The notes: generated by a model not told the origin, from the letters alone. 64,000 nt of DNA from Pristionchus mayeri (GCA_036245805.1 BTRK01000001.1:15879087-15943086), one strand, 5' to 3'; shown: positions 30,401-58,124, numbered from the stretch's first letter. Program-made: numbers and translations.

Positions 30401-30889
30401 GGATTCTTAAAAGCGGGGGTCCCTTGGTCTATTTGGAGCCCACGGGGGAGGGAGAGTATGGAAAATATGATGGATTTTTTTACCTCTGAAAAGGTCGTGG
30501 AATTGGCAGCTCCTTGTCAGATTACGATTGATTTTGTTCGGAAACACGGGACTGACTGGGTTGAAATGAGAAATTTTTTCCCAATCAAACGTCATACCGA
30601 TTGGTAATTGCACATAGTCGTAGTCCTTTGATTAGATTCTGAAACACGTATATGGCTATGTTTATTTCCGAGTTTAGCAAAACAGAAAAACTGGATTAGA
30701 TGAGAACCGTTGATAATGCACTGTATAGACTTAGACACAAAATGTTGAGCTGTGCCTTTTGCAGCCGGTTCCGCAGCCTCGACCAGTCTCTCGTCCATTA
30801 TAAACGCCACTCATTCAGCTGCTGCTGCAGCCGGCCAGACTCCGCCCCCTGCTGCACCAGTCGTGCAGCAACCACCCAATCAACCATAG
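21440..30889 (+). CDS. TMCC-family transmembrane and coiled-coil protein (5' end incomplete)
   Basis: TMCC proteins are ER membrane proteins anchored by two C-terminal membrane helices, with cytosolic coiled coils. Exons: 21440-21605, 23298-23377, 23456-23529, 23587-23731, 24170-24220, 24294-24379, 24943-25046, 25184-25296, 25532-25586, 25691-25806, 26020-26118, 26653-26825, 27363-27398, 27556-27600, 27715-27792, 27957-28024, 28121-28193, 28741-28818, 29684-29765, 29910-29997, 30185-30303 and 30765-30889 (TAG). All phases agree, giving about 683 residues. The N-terminal part is Ser/Gly-rich. The family signature follows: EKERELDEFYAMSNK, then ARIKQHFDKKNKKS and KKLAGYEARLADL (compare RIKQVFEKKNQKS and QKKLEHYHRKL in vertebrates). 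After a linker the second coiled coil runs from MFDEMKQLRQHN through RFDRLEENLNEFIELHQAE and SRIDYQYNDRFKKVEENLES. Membrane helices are ILVELLKIGLYLTAVVLDFF and FFLLVLFLSFFLLQNAGWIV. The Ala/Pro-rich tail after the second helix is an addition. The exon at 21440 starts in phase 2, so an upstream exon is expected unless translation begins at the in-frame ATG near 21494. Confidence 0.92.
21606..23297. other. Long intron of the TMCC gene
   Basis: No conserved coding exon is visible. It contains TACGGTAG words just after the donor, a GA-rich stretch at 21920-21960 resembling a degraded hairpin-family copy, and short overlapping open frames that I consider noise. Confidence 0.5.
23930..24094. repeat. 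Near-perfect 165-bp palindrome (foldback/MITE) in a TMCC intron
   Basis: The sequence starts ACTGTGAGAATAGAAAGCG and ends with its complement CGCTTTCTATTCTCACAGT. Arms of about 78 bp pair almost without mismatch around a loop of a few bases near 24012 (TTTTTCCTCC). One arm reads AAGTATACGCGGAAC and the other GTTCCGCGTATATTT, an internal difference. It lies between exons 23587-23731 and 24170-24220. A transcript through it would form a long dsRNA stem. No target-site duplication was assigned with certainty. Confidence 0.9.
27128..27185. repeat. Partial CTCTCTCG/CGAGAGAG hairpin element
   Basis: A reduced copy in a TMCC intron: ATGTTCTCTAATTG, then GAGAGACGAGAGAGTGTGTG and AGAGGAGAG. The left arm is degraded. 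Confidence 0.4.
28207..28277. repeat. Small hairpin element, GATGAGAACTATG family
   Basis: Inverted arms ACAACTATGACGCC..CCGCCTT and AAGGCGGCACGACGTCATAG end in GTTCTCATC, about 70 bp in all. Related copies lie at 43410-43482 and, as a half element, at 3870-3907. A further end-like motif (TTGGTTCTCATCCGACCTA) is at 28400-28420. It lies in a TMCC intron and is probably a tiny non-autonomous transposon. Confidence 0.55.
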
Positions 30890-31044
30890 GAGTACGGTAG
30901 CTGAGAGATGCTCTTCCCCTCAAGAAAGAACGAATAGAAGATACGGTAGATAATAAGATATTGATCGGTTGTTGTATGAATTGTGATGGCTTCTCAGCGA
31001 AGTCAGTGAGAAGGTTGAGCAGTTATCGATTTATTAGGTGTCGA

Positions 31045-31117
31045 TGTCTCTCTCACTTTCTCATACTCTCTCGTCAGTTAGAAATGACGAGAGAGTGCAC
31101 GATTTGGAGAAAGTCCA
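31045..31117. repeat. CTCTCTCG/CGAGAGAG hairpin element
   Basis: GTCTCTCTCACTTTC and ATACTCTCTCG are followed by the centre TCAGTTAGAAATGA, then CGAGAGAGTGCAC and GATTTGGAGAAAGTCC. Confidence 0.65.
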
Positions 31118-31248
31118 GACATGTAGGCTACATATCATTTCATTCATTTTTTGTACGCATTAGAGCTATCTTCATCTTTTATTCATTATCTTATCATCAC
31201 AAGGTGATCACGATGTTTCATGTTTTAATAGCCTCCGCAACCCGCTCT

Positions 31249-31318
31249 GTACTCTCTCACTTTTACATGCTATCTCGCTCTCTCTGACTATCACGAGAGC
31301 TTGCAATTCAGGGAGGGA
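31249..31318. repeat. CTCTCTCG/CGAGAGAG hairpin element
   Basis: GTACTCTCTCACTTTTACAT and GCTATCTCGC precede the centre TCTCTCTGACTAT; the right arm CACGAGAGCTTGCAATTC, AGGGAGG is degraded. It lies about 130 bp from the copy at 31045-31117. Confidence 0.55.
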
Positions 31319-31939
31319 ACAGGGTGGGCGTACGGTAGTATCGATCGATGCCAGAAGTTTCCTATTACACGTTCGTTTTCCGACCCTTACGAGTACATTT
31401 TCGTTGGTATTTCGCCCCATCTGAAATTATTCTTATCCAAATTTGTTGGAACAATTTTACTTTCCCTCTAACCTCGCACTATTTTTATCATCCGTCTAAG
31501 TAACATGCGCCGATACGGTACAAATGTTCTGAGAATTTCTCTATTCTCCATGATTCCCAAGAAGCTTTGACAATAAATATGTTGCATATTGAGTTGGAAG
31601 TGAGAAGATATCGTGGGTTGAACGTTCACCGTCGTAAATCACTTGCATTATCTGATGGGAGAGCGATTGGGACGAGGGTTACGGTAGATTATTGCCAGAT
31701 GTTCTCACGACTTGCCCTTACCCGATCGATCGGGAGATTGTCGATCTCAGCCAGAGGAGTTGCGACCAACGAGGGTGCTACGTTATTTTGATTAATTATA
31801 TTTTTATATCACAGTAAGTCTAGGAATTCACATATTCCTCTTAGAGAGTCATATAATCTCTGTAAAACGAGTTTGTGATATTACGATAATTATCTAATTA
31901 ATTTACATATTTAAATGGTCATTTATGTTAATCTAGCAG

Positions 31940-34900
31940 CCTCTGACAATTCGCTGATCGGTCGTGAGATCTACGCCGGTAACACTATCGTCCGACTGAT
32001 CATGAAGGTACGGTAGGGAGGATTACGGTAGATCAAGCACTATCGATTGATCACGGGGCTATTGTTAGTATTCAGTCCCTCTAATTTTCAAAAATTTCGC
32101 CAAGATCATTTCCGTGATTTTGCAAAATTGATCAGGCAACTCTCAGTTCCGATAGATTAGTATTAGGTTGGTGAGAAAGTAATGCTCGATTTTCAAATTT
32201 TCAATTCTGAATTACCCCGCCTTTTGTTGCCGTCTGATTACCATATTGTTGTATATATTCGTTGATTGCTTGGATACTCTTTCCATTGCGCATTGGTCCA
32301 AGGCTATCCAATTGGTATTGCTATCACACTGTGAAGACAAAGGTGCGTCAACGAAGAGTTGAACTGATTACGTTTTAGCCCAGTTTTCCATCGAGAGCAA
32401 TGATAGGGCAAATATTTTGTCACAGCCGAAAAGTACGCCATACGTATATCACAATGCAACATTTGAATATGGTCCGCTGCGAAAGCCATGTCAGAATACA
32501 CGCTCATTTATGAACTTGACCGTCATTCAAAATGAACAGATATACTCGTCTTTACCGTGTATCCGTAACAATAGGTGTACCCATCTCAAATGCACTAAAA
32601 CGAAAAGCACTTTCGGTTGTTAATTTAAATTTGTATGTATGTGAGTATACAATGCTCCCACAAAAATATGTAGCATTCATCACCCCGACAATGAAATTTG
32701 AACATCGGAATTCGAATATTTCAAAACTCCCTGCTTCCAGCATTAATGGAAAGTCCTCACTTTAGTGGTTAACTGTTGATGCTACTCCTTACCTATCATA
32801 ACTCGTCTAGACTAAGTCTGGGGATAGCTCCTTCTTGAGGAAATTTAATCATTCACCGGAAACCAAAAATCAAAATTTTGGCTATGTTGACCTTTAGTCA
32901 ACAGAACTTGAAAATTTATGCTCTCTAAAAGTAGGAAAGGCTCGTGTTCAAATGTGTCTCTGATATATGTAGTGCCTTGGTATACCATGGAAGCGCGCTT
33001 ATTTAGAAGCCAGTCTGAATGATCCTAGAAGCAGGAAATATCATCGCTTGAGAAGGGTTTCCTCGGAAAGGCTCACATTCAATGGTGTGTAAATCGTGCT
33101 TTAGTGAACTAGTCATGATATCAGACGTATTATTTGAAAGCACTCCCAGTGGGCTATACAATCCACTATATGTACAGTTTATTTTCCCCGCAAAATACGA
33201 GAAGCAGAAAATATTTTTAGAAAAGTGTGAAAATCTCACAATTGATAAATCTTATTTTTTTTCGGATACCGAAAAGGCATAAAGCGATACGAACACATGC
33301 ATATAATGGGGAAGTTAACCCCTACTACATGCCACCGAGCTGACATGAGATCGTTAGCGAAAAGGATTTTAGGCGTGCTCAAACATCCTGCCTCAAATCG
33401 AGCATTACTTTCTCACCAGCCTAATAGTAGGCACGGATCCGATTTTTAACAATACAGTGGCTGCGTAATCTTCTCAAACGAACTATTCACAATTCAACCT
33501 TCTAACATTGACACGAAATCCATGGCTTTCTTATGTTTTTGTGTAGTTATCTATCGAAAAAACTGCGTATTACGACAGCTGTGCCAGTTAGCGATAAGAT
33601 ATAATTACACGATATCTTTCATTTATCGATCGGCTTTTCCTTTCAGGACACGAAGCGTCGCAACGCGCTCTCGATCGCGATGATCGAACAGTTGCACAAC
33701 GAATTGAAGGAGATCGACACGATTCAGAAGGTCAGAGTGAGGGCATTCCTCATTTTGCGTACTTTGCACTTCATGGAGTATTTGTAGTTTACCTTTATCC
33801 AAAAAGGGTGGCTAATGCAGTTTCTTGCAATTTATGACCTAGAATAATTGTAGAAAGAACAAGGGCTATTGATTGAATATCAAACTGGAATGTGTGTTTT
33901 CGATACTTCTTGAAACACAGAGCTAGTGAAATTCATAATATGCGGCAAGAGAACATTTGAGTTTCACCTCTGGTTAAAGTCCAGTGCGAAGGTTCGGAAA
34001 CAATTCCTTCATCAGATTTTATATTATATAAAAAATCTATCCAATCAGGCGCAGTTAGTGTCTATTGTTTGCTCGAGGCCGATTATTCATGAGATACGGA
34101 AAGCGTGGTCTGATTAATTCCGTGCAAAGAGCTATATCTTCTCACTGCGAGTGCGTGAAATCAAGAAAGCCAGAGTAGATTCCTTTCAGATTCGTTCGGT
34201 GATTCTGGCTGCAGAGGGACCCGCCTTCTCTGCCGGACACGACCTAAAGGAACTGGTGAGTGGAATGAGGAGCGGATTCCTTGCACAGCCAGGAAGTCAG
34301 GGGACGATGACACCGAACAGTAGAGGAAGTACTCGTTGAAACTAGGAGGGTTTGAAGGGTGGGAAATTATCAAAGAAGTGCCTCTCCATTTCACCCAACA
34401 CTCTCAACGATTAGAGAGAATCAGAAAGAGAAAGATAATGAGAGAATGGAAATTCTTTGTAGAAACAGTGATTGTTTCTTGGATTTTGACTGGATTAGAT
34501 TTCTTGGTGCTTATTTGTGATATATTGCGATATCGTTCGAGCGAGACATTAGCGAACGGCGTGAGTGCCGATCGCATATGAGCTCTACGAAACATAAACG
34601 AACCTGTCTGTTTTGTGACGATAATTTTAAAGTTGGGCTATCAATGTAATGGTTGTTGGACACCATCACAATCAACTACTTTTCGTTGAATTGTGGTTAC
34701 AATAACTAAATCATATCCCTTAATTTCCTTCATAATCTTAGACCAATCCCAAAAGAGCCGTTCCCAAAAAAATATTATTTTGGGCTTAGAATTGTTGACA
34801 TAGTAGTTCATGTTTCACAGGGATTATATTAGCATGATTATATTAATGCAAATAACATATTATTTTATATTTACTATAATATTAATTAATTCGCAGCGTT

Positions 34901-37900
34901 ATTCTTCCTCTGACGATCAATTGGCTAACGAGACTCGCCACACTACGGTATTCGACAAGTGCGCAGCTCTGCTACAGTTCATCCAGACGATGCATCTACC
35001 CGTCATCGCAGAGGTATACGGTAGGAGGGTGGTCGCATTAATTGATTAATAATATAGTTCATTAGTCTGAATACTAGCACATGAGTGGTTTCTATTTAGA
35101 AACAGAATGATCGTGTTTCTTGTGACCCACCAGATTCGAGTTGTCAGTTTCTTTCTTTAGCAACTAGCTATTCTTATTGCAATACGTTGTACGAATCTAT
35201 CCACCGATTAATATATTATTTCGTTCCACCGAGTAGATGTGAAAATGTTTTCTCCCTCTCTGCCATGTGATCATCCCTCCCTGCTGCAGGTGGGCGGAGT
35301 CGCAGCTGCAGCAGGCTGTCAGCTGGTCGCAAGCTGCGATATCGTCGTGGCCAGTGAGAAGGCCAAGTTCATGGTCCCAGGGTACGCGAATCTGCTCTCT
35401 TTCTAAAAATAAATTAGGTACGAAAGCGAGAAATTATTGTTTGCTTTATTTTCGATCTGCAAATCTTAAATTTGTGAAACTCGAAAATTCTAACTTCTAC
35501 CTTTTGCGAAATTATCGTGATGTTTTACCAAGATCTAAGCGAGTACCATTGTCGCGTTATTTTCCACCTGCATATTTTGATTTTGTGAAGCACAAATAAT
35601 ATCACAGCCTCACAAGGAAACATTAACCGAGTAATTAGTTTTTATAGAAATTGGAGAGTTATTTTATTAACAGATGAAATCACAGATCTATTGCTCGCTT
35701 TGTTTTCCATCAGTAGATATTGATTTGGTGAAACTCAAAAGTTCTCACTGCTTCACAAATTCTTTTTTTTAACTTTACCGGATAGAAGAAACAATCGTAT
35801 TTGGACTACAAACCAGACTATGCCGCACCTATCATGTTCTAGTTCCACTGATTGGGGATAAAACGATCTCGATAGATTTCATCAGTGATAATCGCGTCTG
35901 CAACTACAACTATTGGGGTGTTCCAAAAGTTCCTGGAATTTTTTTTCTTTTTTTCTTTTTCTTTTTATTTTTAATACAATGCAATTATCAATGATCAATA
36001 TATGCCCCTTTCTTTCCCTCAACCTCCTTCCAGCGATCGGGCAGGGTCTTGATTCCTCTCCTCCAGAATGCGCGAGACCTCGAGATCATCCATAGGGCGA
36101 ATGCTCTCACAACTTCATCATGATCCTTGAACTTCTTTCCTTTGCAGAAGTTAGATAGAGAGCGGAAACAGTAGTAGTCGCAGGGTGAGAGATCCGGAGA
36201 ATACGGAGGGTGGGGAATCCACTCGATCTTCAGCACGTCCATCTTCTCCTTGGTCAACTTTGCATAGTGCGGCCGAGCGTTATCCATGAGCATCAGAATT
36301 TTCCCATCGCTCAGGAGACCGGAAGGGATTCTGATGGCGACCTCTTCCAGTTGTTTAGAGAAGAGGTCGGCATTGATGGTGGTGCCAGGGGGGAGGATCT
36401 CCCAGTATCTCCCAGAGATGGGACCGAGCACGGATAAGAAGAAGCAGAGAAGTTGCTTCTTTCCGTGCTGTTCCTTCTTCACGACGGGCTCGGGCTTCTC
36501 ATTAGCGTCGACCCACTGAAGTCTCCTGTCAGGGTTATCATATGTGATCCACTTCTCGTCCATAGCGATTATCTTGTTCAGCCATCGCAGATTGGGACTA
36601 CGGTCGAGCAACTCCCGACACACTTCAACACGCTTTTTCAGCTGTGCTGGAGTGAGGTCGTGGGGATTCAGTTGAGGGAGCTTCGGCGTCTTGCCAGCCC
36701 GATGGAGGATATGATGGACAGTGGAAATGGGAGTACCAGTCTCAGTCTTCAACTGGCTCACACTCATCTTCTTATCCGTTTTGAGTGCGGTGAGAACTTC
36801 AGGCTGAGAGGGGGAAATGGGGCGTCCGGTGCGGGGCTGATCATCGAGACTATAGTCCCCTTTATTGAAGCGGGAGTACCACATGTGAAAGGAGCTGAGG
36901 GAGAGGGCACCTTCTCCTTCAGACTGGACAAGGGCAGAGTGGGCTTCCTTCGCTGGGCGGCCCAAGCGGTGGTAGTGAAGCAAAATTCCACGTTGGTCAC
37001 GACGAGTGTTCATCGGTAGAATCGATGTAGAAACTTGAGGAATGATCCAATCGGCTAGCTACTTAACGTCAGGATGATGCAATACTTTGTTGACCATAAA
37101 CACACGGTAAATACAATATTCCATCACGAACTGATTTTTCTTGAATTTTCAAAAAAAAATTCCAGGAACTTTTGGAACACCCCAATAATATTCTTCTTTC
37201 CAGTCAGAAGGTCGGTCTCTTCTGCTCTACGCCCGCTATTCCGCTGTCGAGAACTGTCCCGGCAAAGGTGAGCGAATTATCGATTGGACTATAGAAATAT
37301 TACAGTATCCTACAGTAGATAAAATCGGCAACTTGCAGGTGGCAATGGACATGCTGCTGACTGCCGAGCCAATCGATGCGCAGGGTATGGTTTGATTTAT
37401 CGATCGATAATTTATTGATTATTGTAATCTATAAGTCAATAATAGATCGATAATACCGTATCTTCAGCGGCGCTCCGTGCGGGACTCGTGTCGCGCGTTG
37501 TGCCCGAGGGCGAGGAGAGACACGAGGCGATCAGAGTCGCGGAGGCAATCGGGAAGCACTCGAGGTATACTGTAGGCGAGTACGGTAGTTCGGAGGCTTT
37601 ACGTACCGATTATCTTAGCAAGGAAACTATCGTTTATTGTTAGTGGTTAAAAATACATTGTAATTTGGGCTTTATTAAATTGATTGCCCTGTTATTAAGA
37701 TTTAGACACCAGGCGCTTTCATGCTCAATATATTTGTTGAAAGAACAGTCGATCGAGGATGTTTGATTATCTGCTGATTTTCTGTCAATAATCAAATACA
37801 TTTCTCAGATCGGTCACAGCCATGGGCAAGTCCTTCTTCTACGCTCAACTCGGACTGCCCGCCAACCATGCATACAAGTACGGTCCTTTTGTGCTGATTA

Positions 37901-40900
37901 TTTATTTACTTTGAGTTCAGAGACGATGACATGGAATTATCCGAGAAGGGATATTTCATTCTAGTTACCAGCCTTCTGAAACATAGACTTCACTTCTGCA
38001 ACTGTATACATTTTTCTCTCTCAGCGAGCAGAGAGATAATATCGTGTTTTCGAAATACTTTCCATTCAATAAATCGGGGTCCATGAAATTAACTGATGTC
38101 AAATGCCTGAACGGTACGTTCTGTAATGCACCCCCTCGTTGTTCGCTTCTTCTTTCCTTTCCTCGCTCCATTACGACCGTGGTCGTCCAACCTCCCAGTC
38201 TCCTGTGCCTGAGGGGGAAGCTGACTTTTATAGCCTCAGGGGATCGCTCCCTTTCCCGGTTTTATGTTCGCTCTCCTGCCTCCCTTGCCTCGTGCCTGAC
38301 TCTCTAGATTTCATACGCACTCTCGCTCTGCCTGATAGGGGAGAGAGCGTGTAAAATGGAGGGAGCGCTCGCTCCCTCGGTCTTACCGAGTCGTAAAAGG
38401 CGAGCACGGCGTGTTGTCACGCCGGAGCTGTCAGCAATACGCCAGTGCGCTAACTGTCTAACTTCGCACTCTCTTAGTTTTCCACACTCTCTCGCCTGCC
38501 AGAGATACGGAGTGGATAAAAATTGAGCATATCCCTGATCTTTGTTGCGCCCACTTTTTCGCGGAATTCGGGGATATTCCTCAGGATAGTATACTGCACT
38601 GACCACTGGATACTGTAGCCCACTTGCTAGTTGCAGAGGGTCATTTTCGTTAGGTGGCTGCTGTTGGATGGGGCCATAACTTATCCTGAACGGGATAATG
38701 ACCTACCGTATGTCGGGAGAGACAGAGGGAGGCTGTAAGCCCATAACTGGGAGAGACTTATGGTCCATGAACTCGACTTATGGTGAGTTCCCTGCACGTC
38801 TCTCTTTCTTCCTCGGCTTTGAAATGAAGAAGTCAAAGGCTACAAAAGGCCGAAGAGGATATCACCCCCCAAGTTCGCCTCTCGTGCAATAGATCATCGG
38901 TTTTTTTTGTAAACAAAACTATATTAATATTTTTAATGTCGGATACGTGCATTGTCGACTTTAGTGATGTTGGTGGAACAAAGGCAGATTCGATGCCCTA
39001 ATAACGAGCATCGTTATCCACTTTCTTTGTTTTACGAGAGAACGTCTCTCAACCTATTCCAATGTGTCGCAAATAATTTAAATATGATTTAAACTTTATC
39101 AATTCAAATAATAGATATTTTTAAATCAGAAAGTAGGTCGGAACTATCAGGTATAGGCCAAAAACCCAAACCGCGAGATTTTTGTGTCTCCCGGTGAATG
39201 CCCGTCACCATCTTTCCATATCCACCCAAGTTCGCCCCTCATGCGATACCACGGTAGAGAATAAACCAAAAAAAACACGAAACTATTGTTTGCAATGCCT
39301 AGTTCGGGAATTTTAGAATGATTTCAATTTCGGTTGATTAAATACCGATTCATTGCTCTTGCTCTGTGATATTCCACATGCAGTGACTAGGAACACTAAT
39401 CATTGTCGGCCCTGTCTGTCCATTGCACATGTGCTCTCATCCCGTATGGCGTGCGTGAGAAAATGAGGGAATAGTTGCCCTGTTATTCGATGAGTCATGC
39501 CTTGGATGACGAGCGAAAGGCTCCCCCTCATTCCTCCCTGTCTGAGCATTGTCTCCTTCTCTCGTATCGAGGAGGAAAGCGAAGGCGCGGCAAGGGAATA
39601 AGTCGTGAATAAGTCAGGAGCATATCGAATAGCGAAGAGAGCAGCCCCTTCTTAGGAGTCCATCTGAGAGGATTACGGTGGTGTAGGATGCACACCGCCG
39701 CCGACTTTTACCAATCATAACTTCCTTATGCGAGTGACAGGCTGCAGTTCTTGGTGTGTACTTCCCCTTCTCGGTCGACTTTTAACAATCATCGCCCCTA
39801 ATGGAAATGATAGTGCGGGAAAGGTCTAATGGATCGGCAGTGCCTGTAATGAGTACCATCATCAAAAGAAGGAGGGAGAGGAGGGAGGAGTGATTGGGTG
39901 CATGTCGCCAAATGGATGCAGGTGGCTCTTCCCTCCCTTCCCAGGAGATGACCCCAGTGCTGGGACCGTAAAATGGCCTCATGTGCCAGCCGGATGGAGA
40001 GGGCAGCCTATTGTGTATGACAAGACACGAGTAATGTGTCATAATTTTGAGAGCAAGCCATATTGCCAGCCACTCCGCCTCCTCCGCCCATGCCCTGGGG
40101 CTATTATCTTAGGAAGGGGACATGTGTGAGAGACAATGCGAGAAGTGCGCGAGTGATGGGATAATGGATATGAGATTACGGTAGGGGAGAGGGATACGGT
40201 AGAATGATGTGAGGCCAGTCAAAACACGTCTAGAAATAGTTCAGTGAAGCCATTTTGTCCGTTTCCGAAATCCCGCGCTGAATTTCAAAGCTACGCGACT
40301 CGAGGAGGAGATTAAACGAAGCCCTGGTTTTGGGTGGATGGGGGAGGAGGAGGAAAAGCAATCTGGCTGATGGAAACAGTGGGTGGGAGTAGAAGTATGC
40401 AGCCGCAGTGAGATGTATCTGCCAGGAAGAGAACGAGAGAGAGAAAGAGAGTAGTGCAGTCGAAGTGTGCACTCATACCGTATGCCACGACTACAGTAAT
40501 CTCTTCCTGTTTCAGGGTGGGCGGTCGTGTGATGACTACGAATCTGAAGTTGGCCGACTGCCAGGAGGGAATCAGCGCATTCGTTGAGAAGCGAGAGCCG
40601 GAGTTCCACCACAACTCGGAGATGGTACGGAAGGGGATACGGTAGATGATGGGGAAGTGGGATTGGCATAACTACCATGACCTGTGAGTGCATTACGGAA
40701 AGTAATAATTTAGAATATTAATGATCTTGAGAGGTTTTACGAAATTTGTTGACAAGGTGAAAAAGGGCTACGCTGTCACATGAGAAGCTCAAATTTAGGA
40801 ACGAAAAGTAGTGCAAGGGCAGTATCTAGTGCAGCAAGAATTATGATGATACGGTAGTCAGCGTTACTGTAGATTATGTAATCTTCACAGGTGGTGGACG

Positions 40901-40956
40901 AACAGAAGATGTACGCACAGAAGGAGGCACTGGAAGAGAAGAATAAGAAGAAGTAG
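31940..40956 (+). CDS. ECHDC3-type enoyl-CoA hydratase/isomerase-domain protein (5' end incomplete)
   Basis: This is a crotonase-superfamily protein; ECHDC3 proteins are thought to be mitochondrial, with an ill-defined substrate. Exons: 31940-32007, 33647-33730, 34190-34255, 34897-35013, 35290-35381, 37204-37267, 37339-37384, 37468-37564, 37809-37877, 40516-40624 and 40891-40956 (TAG). All phases agree, giving about 292 residues. Key segments are [16 protein letters not shown], then [19 protein letters not shown] (the first oxyanion-hole segment, human AEGPVFSSGHDLKEL), [20 protein letters not shown] (second oxyanion-hole segment), [19 protein letters not shown] (human [19 protein letters not shown]) and [17 protein letters not shown] near the end. 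Length is close to human ECHDC3 (about 300), so only the N-terminal leader is missing. Introns carry two mobile elements (32163-33424 and 35913-37185). Loss of catalytic Glu residues was not assessed. Confidence 0.93.
32163..33424. mobile_element. TA-flanked non-autonomous mariner-like element
   Basis: Inverted termini TTAGGTTGGTGAGAAAGTAA (left) and the complement of TTAGGCTGGTGAGAAAGTAA (right) match over about 30 bp with one mismatch. TA flanks both ends (32161-32162 and 33425-33426), as expected of the Tc1/mariner class. The 1.26-kb interior has no transposase that I can recognise. It lies in the first visible ECHDC3 intron. A relative, broken by two later insertions, is at 57719-60255. 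Confidence 0.85.
35913..37185 (-). mobile_element. Complete mariner transposon (1273 bp)
   Basis: The inverted termini are TTGGGGTGTTCCAAAAGTTC extended by CTGGAATTTTTTTT and its complement, a perfect match over about 32 bp. TA is duplicated at 35911-35912 and 37186-37187. It carries one uninterrupted transposase gene. Intact ends and frame suggest recent insertion. It sits in the ECHDC3 intron between 35381 and 37204, antisense to the host gene, with its right end only about 16 bp from the next acceptor. Confidence 0.95.
35988..37013 (-). CDS. Mariner transposase, DD34D
   Basis: The 341-residue protein cuts and re-inserts the element at TA. It is intronless and intact. The N-terminal helix-turn-helix region has [20 protein letters not shown] and [20 protein letters not shown] (the mariner F-x-G-D-x-S-L-x-D motif region). 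The catalytic triad is D in [11 protein letters not shown] in [10 protein letters not shown] and D in [12 protein letters not shown]; 34 residues separate the second and third, which defines DD34D mariner. The conserved YSPDLSP motif is present. Length matches typical mariner transposases (about 340-350). Whether it is active cannot be told from sequence. Confidence 0.95.
   Translation of the reverse strand: MNTRRDQRGILLHYHRLGRPAKEAHSALVQSEGEGALSLSSFHMWYSRFNKGDYSLDDQPRTGRPISPSQPEVLTALKTDKKMSVSQLKTETGTPISTVHHILHRAGKTPKLPQLNPHDLTPAQLKKRVEVCRELLDRSPNLRWLNKIIAMDEKWITYDNPDRRLQWVDANEKPEPVVKKEQHGKKQLLCFFLSVLGPISGRYWEILPPGTTINADLFSKQLEEVAIRIPSGLLSDGKILMLMDNARPHYAKLTKEKMDVLKIEWIPHPPYSPDLSPCDYYCFRSLSNFCKGKKFKDHDEVVRAFALWMISRSRAFWRRGIKTLPDRWKEVEGKKGAYIDH
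37878..40515. other. Long intron of the ECHDC3 gene
   Basis: Besides the hairpin copies I see no gene. GA- and CT-rich stretches, TACGGTAG words near 40179-40201 and short overlapping open frames on both strands are present. None is conserved in appearance. Confidence 0.5.
38298..38365. repeat. CTCTCTCG/CGAGAGAG hairpin element
   Basis: GACTCTCTAGATTTCATACG and CACTCTCGC, centre TCTGCCTGATAGG, then GGAGAGAGCGTG and TAAAATGGAGGGAG. It lies in the last long ECHDC3 intron. A half copy (CGCACTCTCTTAG.. CACACTCTCTCGCC) follows at about 38465-38515. Confidence 0.55.
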
Positions 40957-41398
40957 AGATAGACTCTCTCCAAATCACATACTCTCTCGTCGACCAGAGT
41001 GATTGAGGTATTAGACAAGTTACTGATTGATTGTTGACTATTGAATGAGCACGTTTTCTGTTGTTATTTGTGAAATTATGAAGATAAAGTAGACTTTTTT
41101 AAATGTTTCACCTTCGAAACAAAGCACGACATCAAGTAATGGAACTGATTGTTTGGAGGAATCATCGATGAAAAACAAAAAAAACACTGAGTGCATCAAT
41201 ACAGCCGATGTCCTCCCTTGTTCCCCGACCCGCAGCTGTCCCTCATTGGCTCACTCCGCCCATCCGCATCCGCCCCGGCCCCGCCCCCTTCCTGTGCCCA
41301 AGAATCCCCTTGTCTCGTCTCTTGTCCTCCTTCCCACACCTTCCCCCGCTTCCTGTTCCCCCTCTACCGTAGTCCTGAAGTGATCTTTGATCTCCACG
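40957..41398. other. Region between the ECHDC3 stop and the ceh-14 start
   Basis: This 442-bp gap has a half copy of the hairpin family at 40961-41005 (AGACTCTCTCCAAATCACAT then ACTCTCTCGTCGACC), C-rich DNA at 41215-41360 and GATCTTTGATCT immediately before the ceh-14 ATG. It must hold the ECHDC3 3' UTR and possibly the ceh-14 proximal promoter. Confidence 0.5.
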
Positions 41399-57380
<15,982 letters not shown>

Positions 57381-57718
57381 GCCTACAGTACCCGTTGGTT
57401 GACCTACCTATCTAGAACTCACCCAAAATATTTAATTTAATTATCGATTATTCATACTGATATTGTGTACTCTGTGTTCGTGCCATTTCTATACATTCAT
57501 ACAAAAAAGTTTTCAAAACCCAGATGAGCTTTTTGTCCGCTATTCAAAATGATTCCTTGTTTGATTCGTGCCCTATCAGGTTGTTTGCAAGAACCAAATC
57601 ATTCTAGTCGACCCCATTCCGTACCGATTCATCATTGTGAAATACAAAATTACGAATAAACTACTTGAATAATTTTTTATATTACGATACTGTCCCCACT
57701 GTTCCGATCATCCGCTAT
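57381..57718. other. ceh-14 3' region
   Basis: AT-rich sequence after the stop, probably the 3' UTR. An AATAAA at 57655-57660, about 275 bp after the stop, is a candidate polyadenylation signal. Confidence 0.55.
57655..57660 (+). terminator. Candidate polyadenylation signal of ceh-14
   Basis: AATAAA within ACGAATAAACTACTTG, in an AT-rich context downstream of the TGA at 57378-57380. Confidence 0.5.
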
Positions 57719-58124
57719 ACAGGTTGGTCAGAAAGTAATGTTAGATTTTCAAAATGTTGATTCTGAAACACGTCGCTTAATCTCCATCCGTGAATCGCCC
57801 TCTCGGTGAACTGAACTGACCAGATGATTTGTGTTTCACTCCAACTATGAGATGCAAAAGTGCTCGGAGTGATCAAATTGGGGGAATTGTTTTATGTTTC
57901 AGAGGATTCTCAAATCTCGAAGAGCTTTCAAACAGCCTATTTGCAGTTTGGGTTTTCGCGGGAAAATTCAAAATATTAATCCCTTTGTCTACCCTTATCT
58001 GGAGAGAACAATGGGGGTCAGAACGCTGTGTATATGATCGTTGAGTCCTTGCCTACTCTTTCTATCGCACATGGGCACAAGCCTATCCAATTGGTATTGA
58101 GGTCACAGAATGAAGACAAAGCTA

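Larger units (their letters stand above)
30890..31939. other. Intergenic region between the TMCC and ECHDC3 genes
   Basis: Two hairpin-family copies lie at 31045-31117 and 31249-31318. The promoter and first exon(s) of the ECHDC3 gene should be here. ATG at 31505 opens a short basic peptide (MRRYGTNVLRISLFS) that looks like a mitochondrial leader, but no donor joins it to the exon at 31940, so I do not call it. Confidence 0.4.

Noticed and set aside
36453..37019. Open frame of 188 codons on the + strand
   Set aside because: It is exactly antisense to the mariner transposase and has no recognisable motif.
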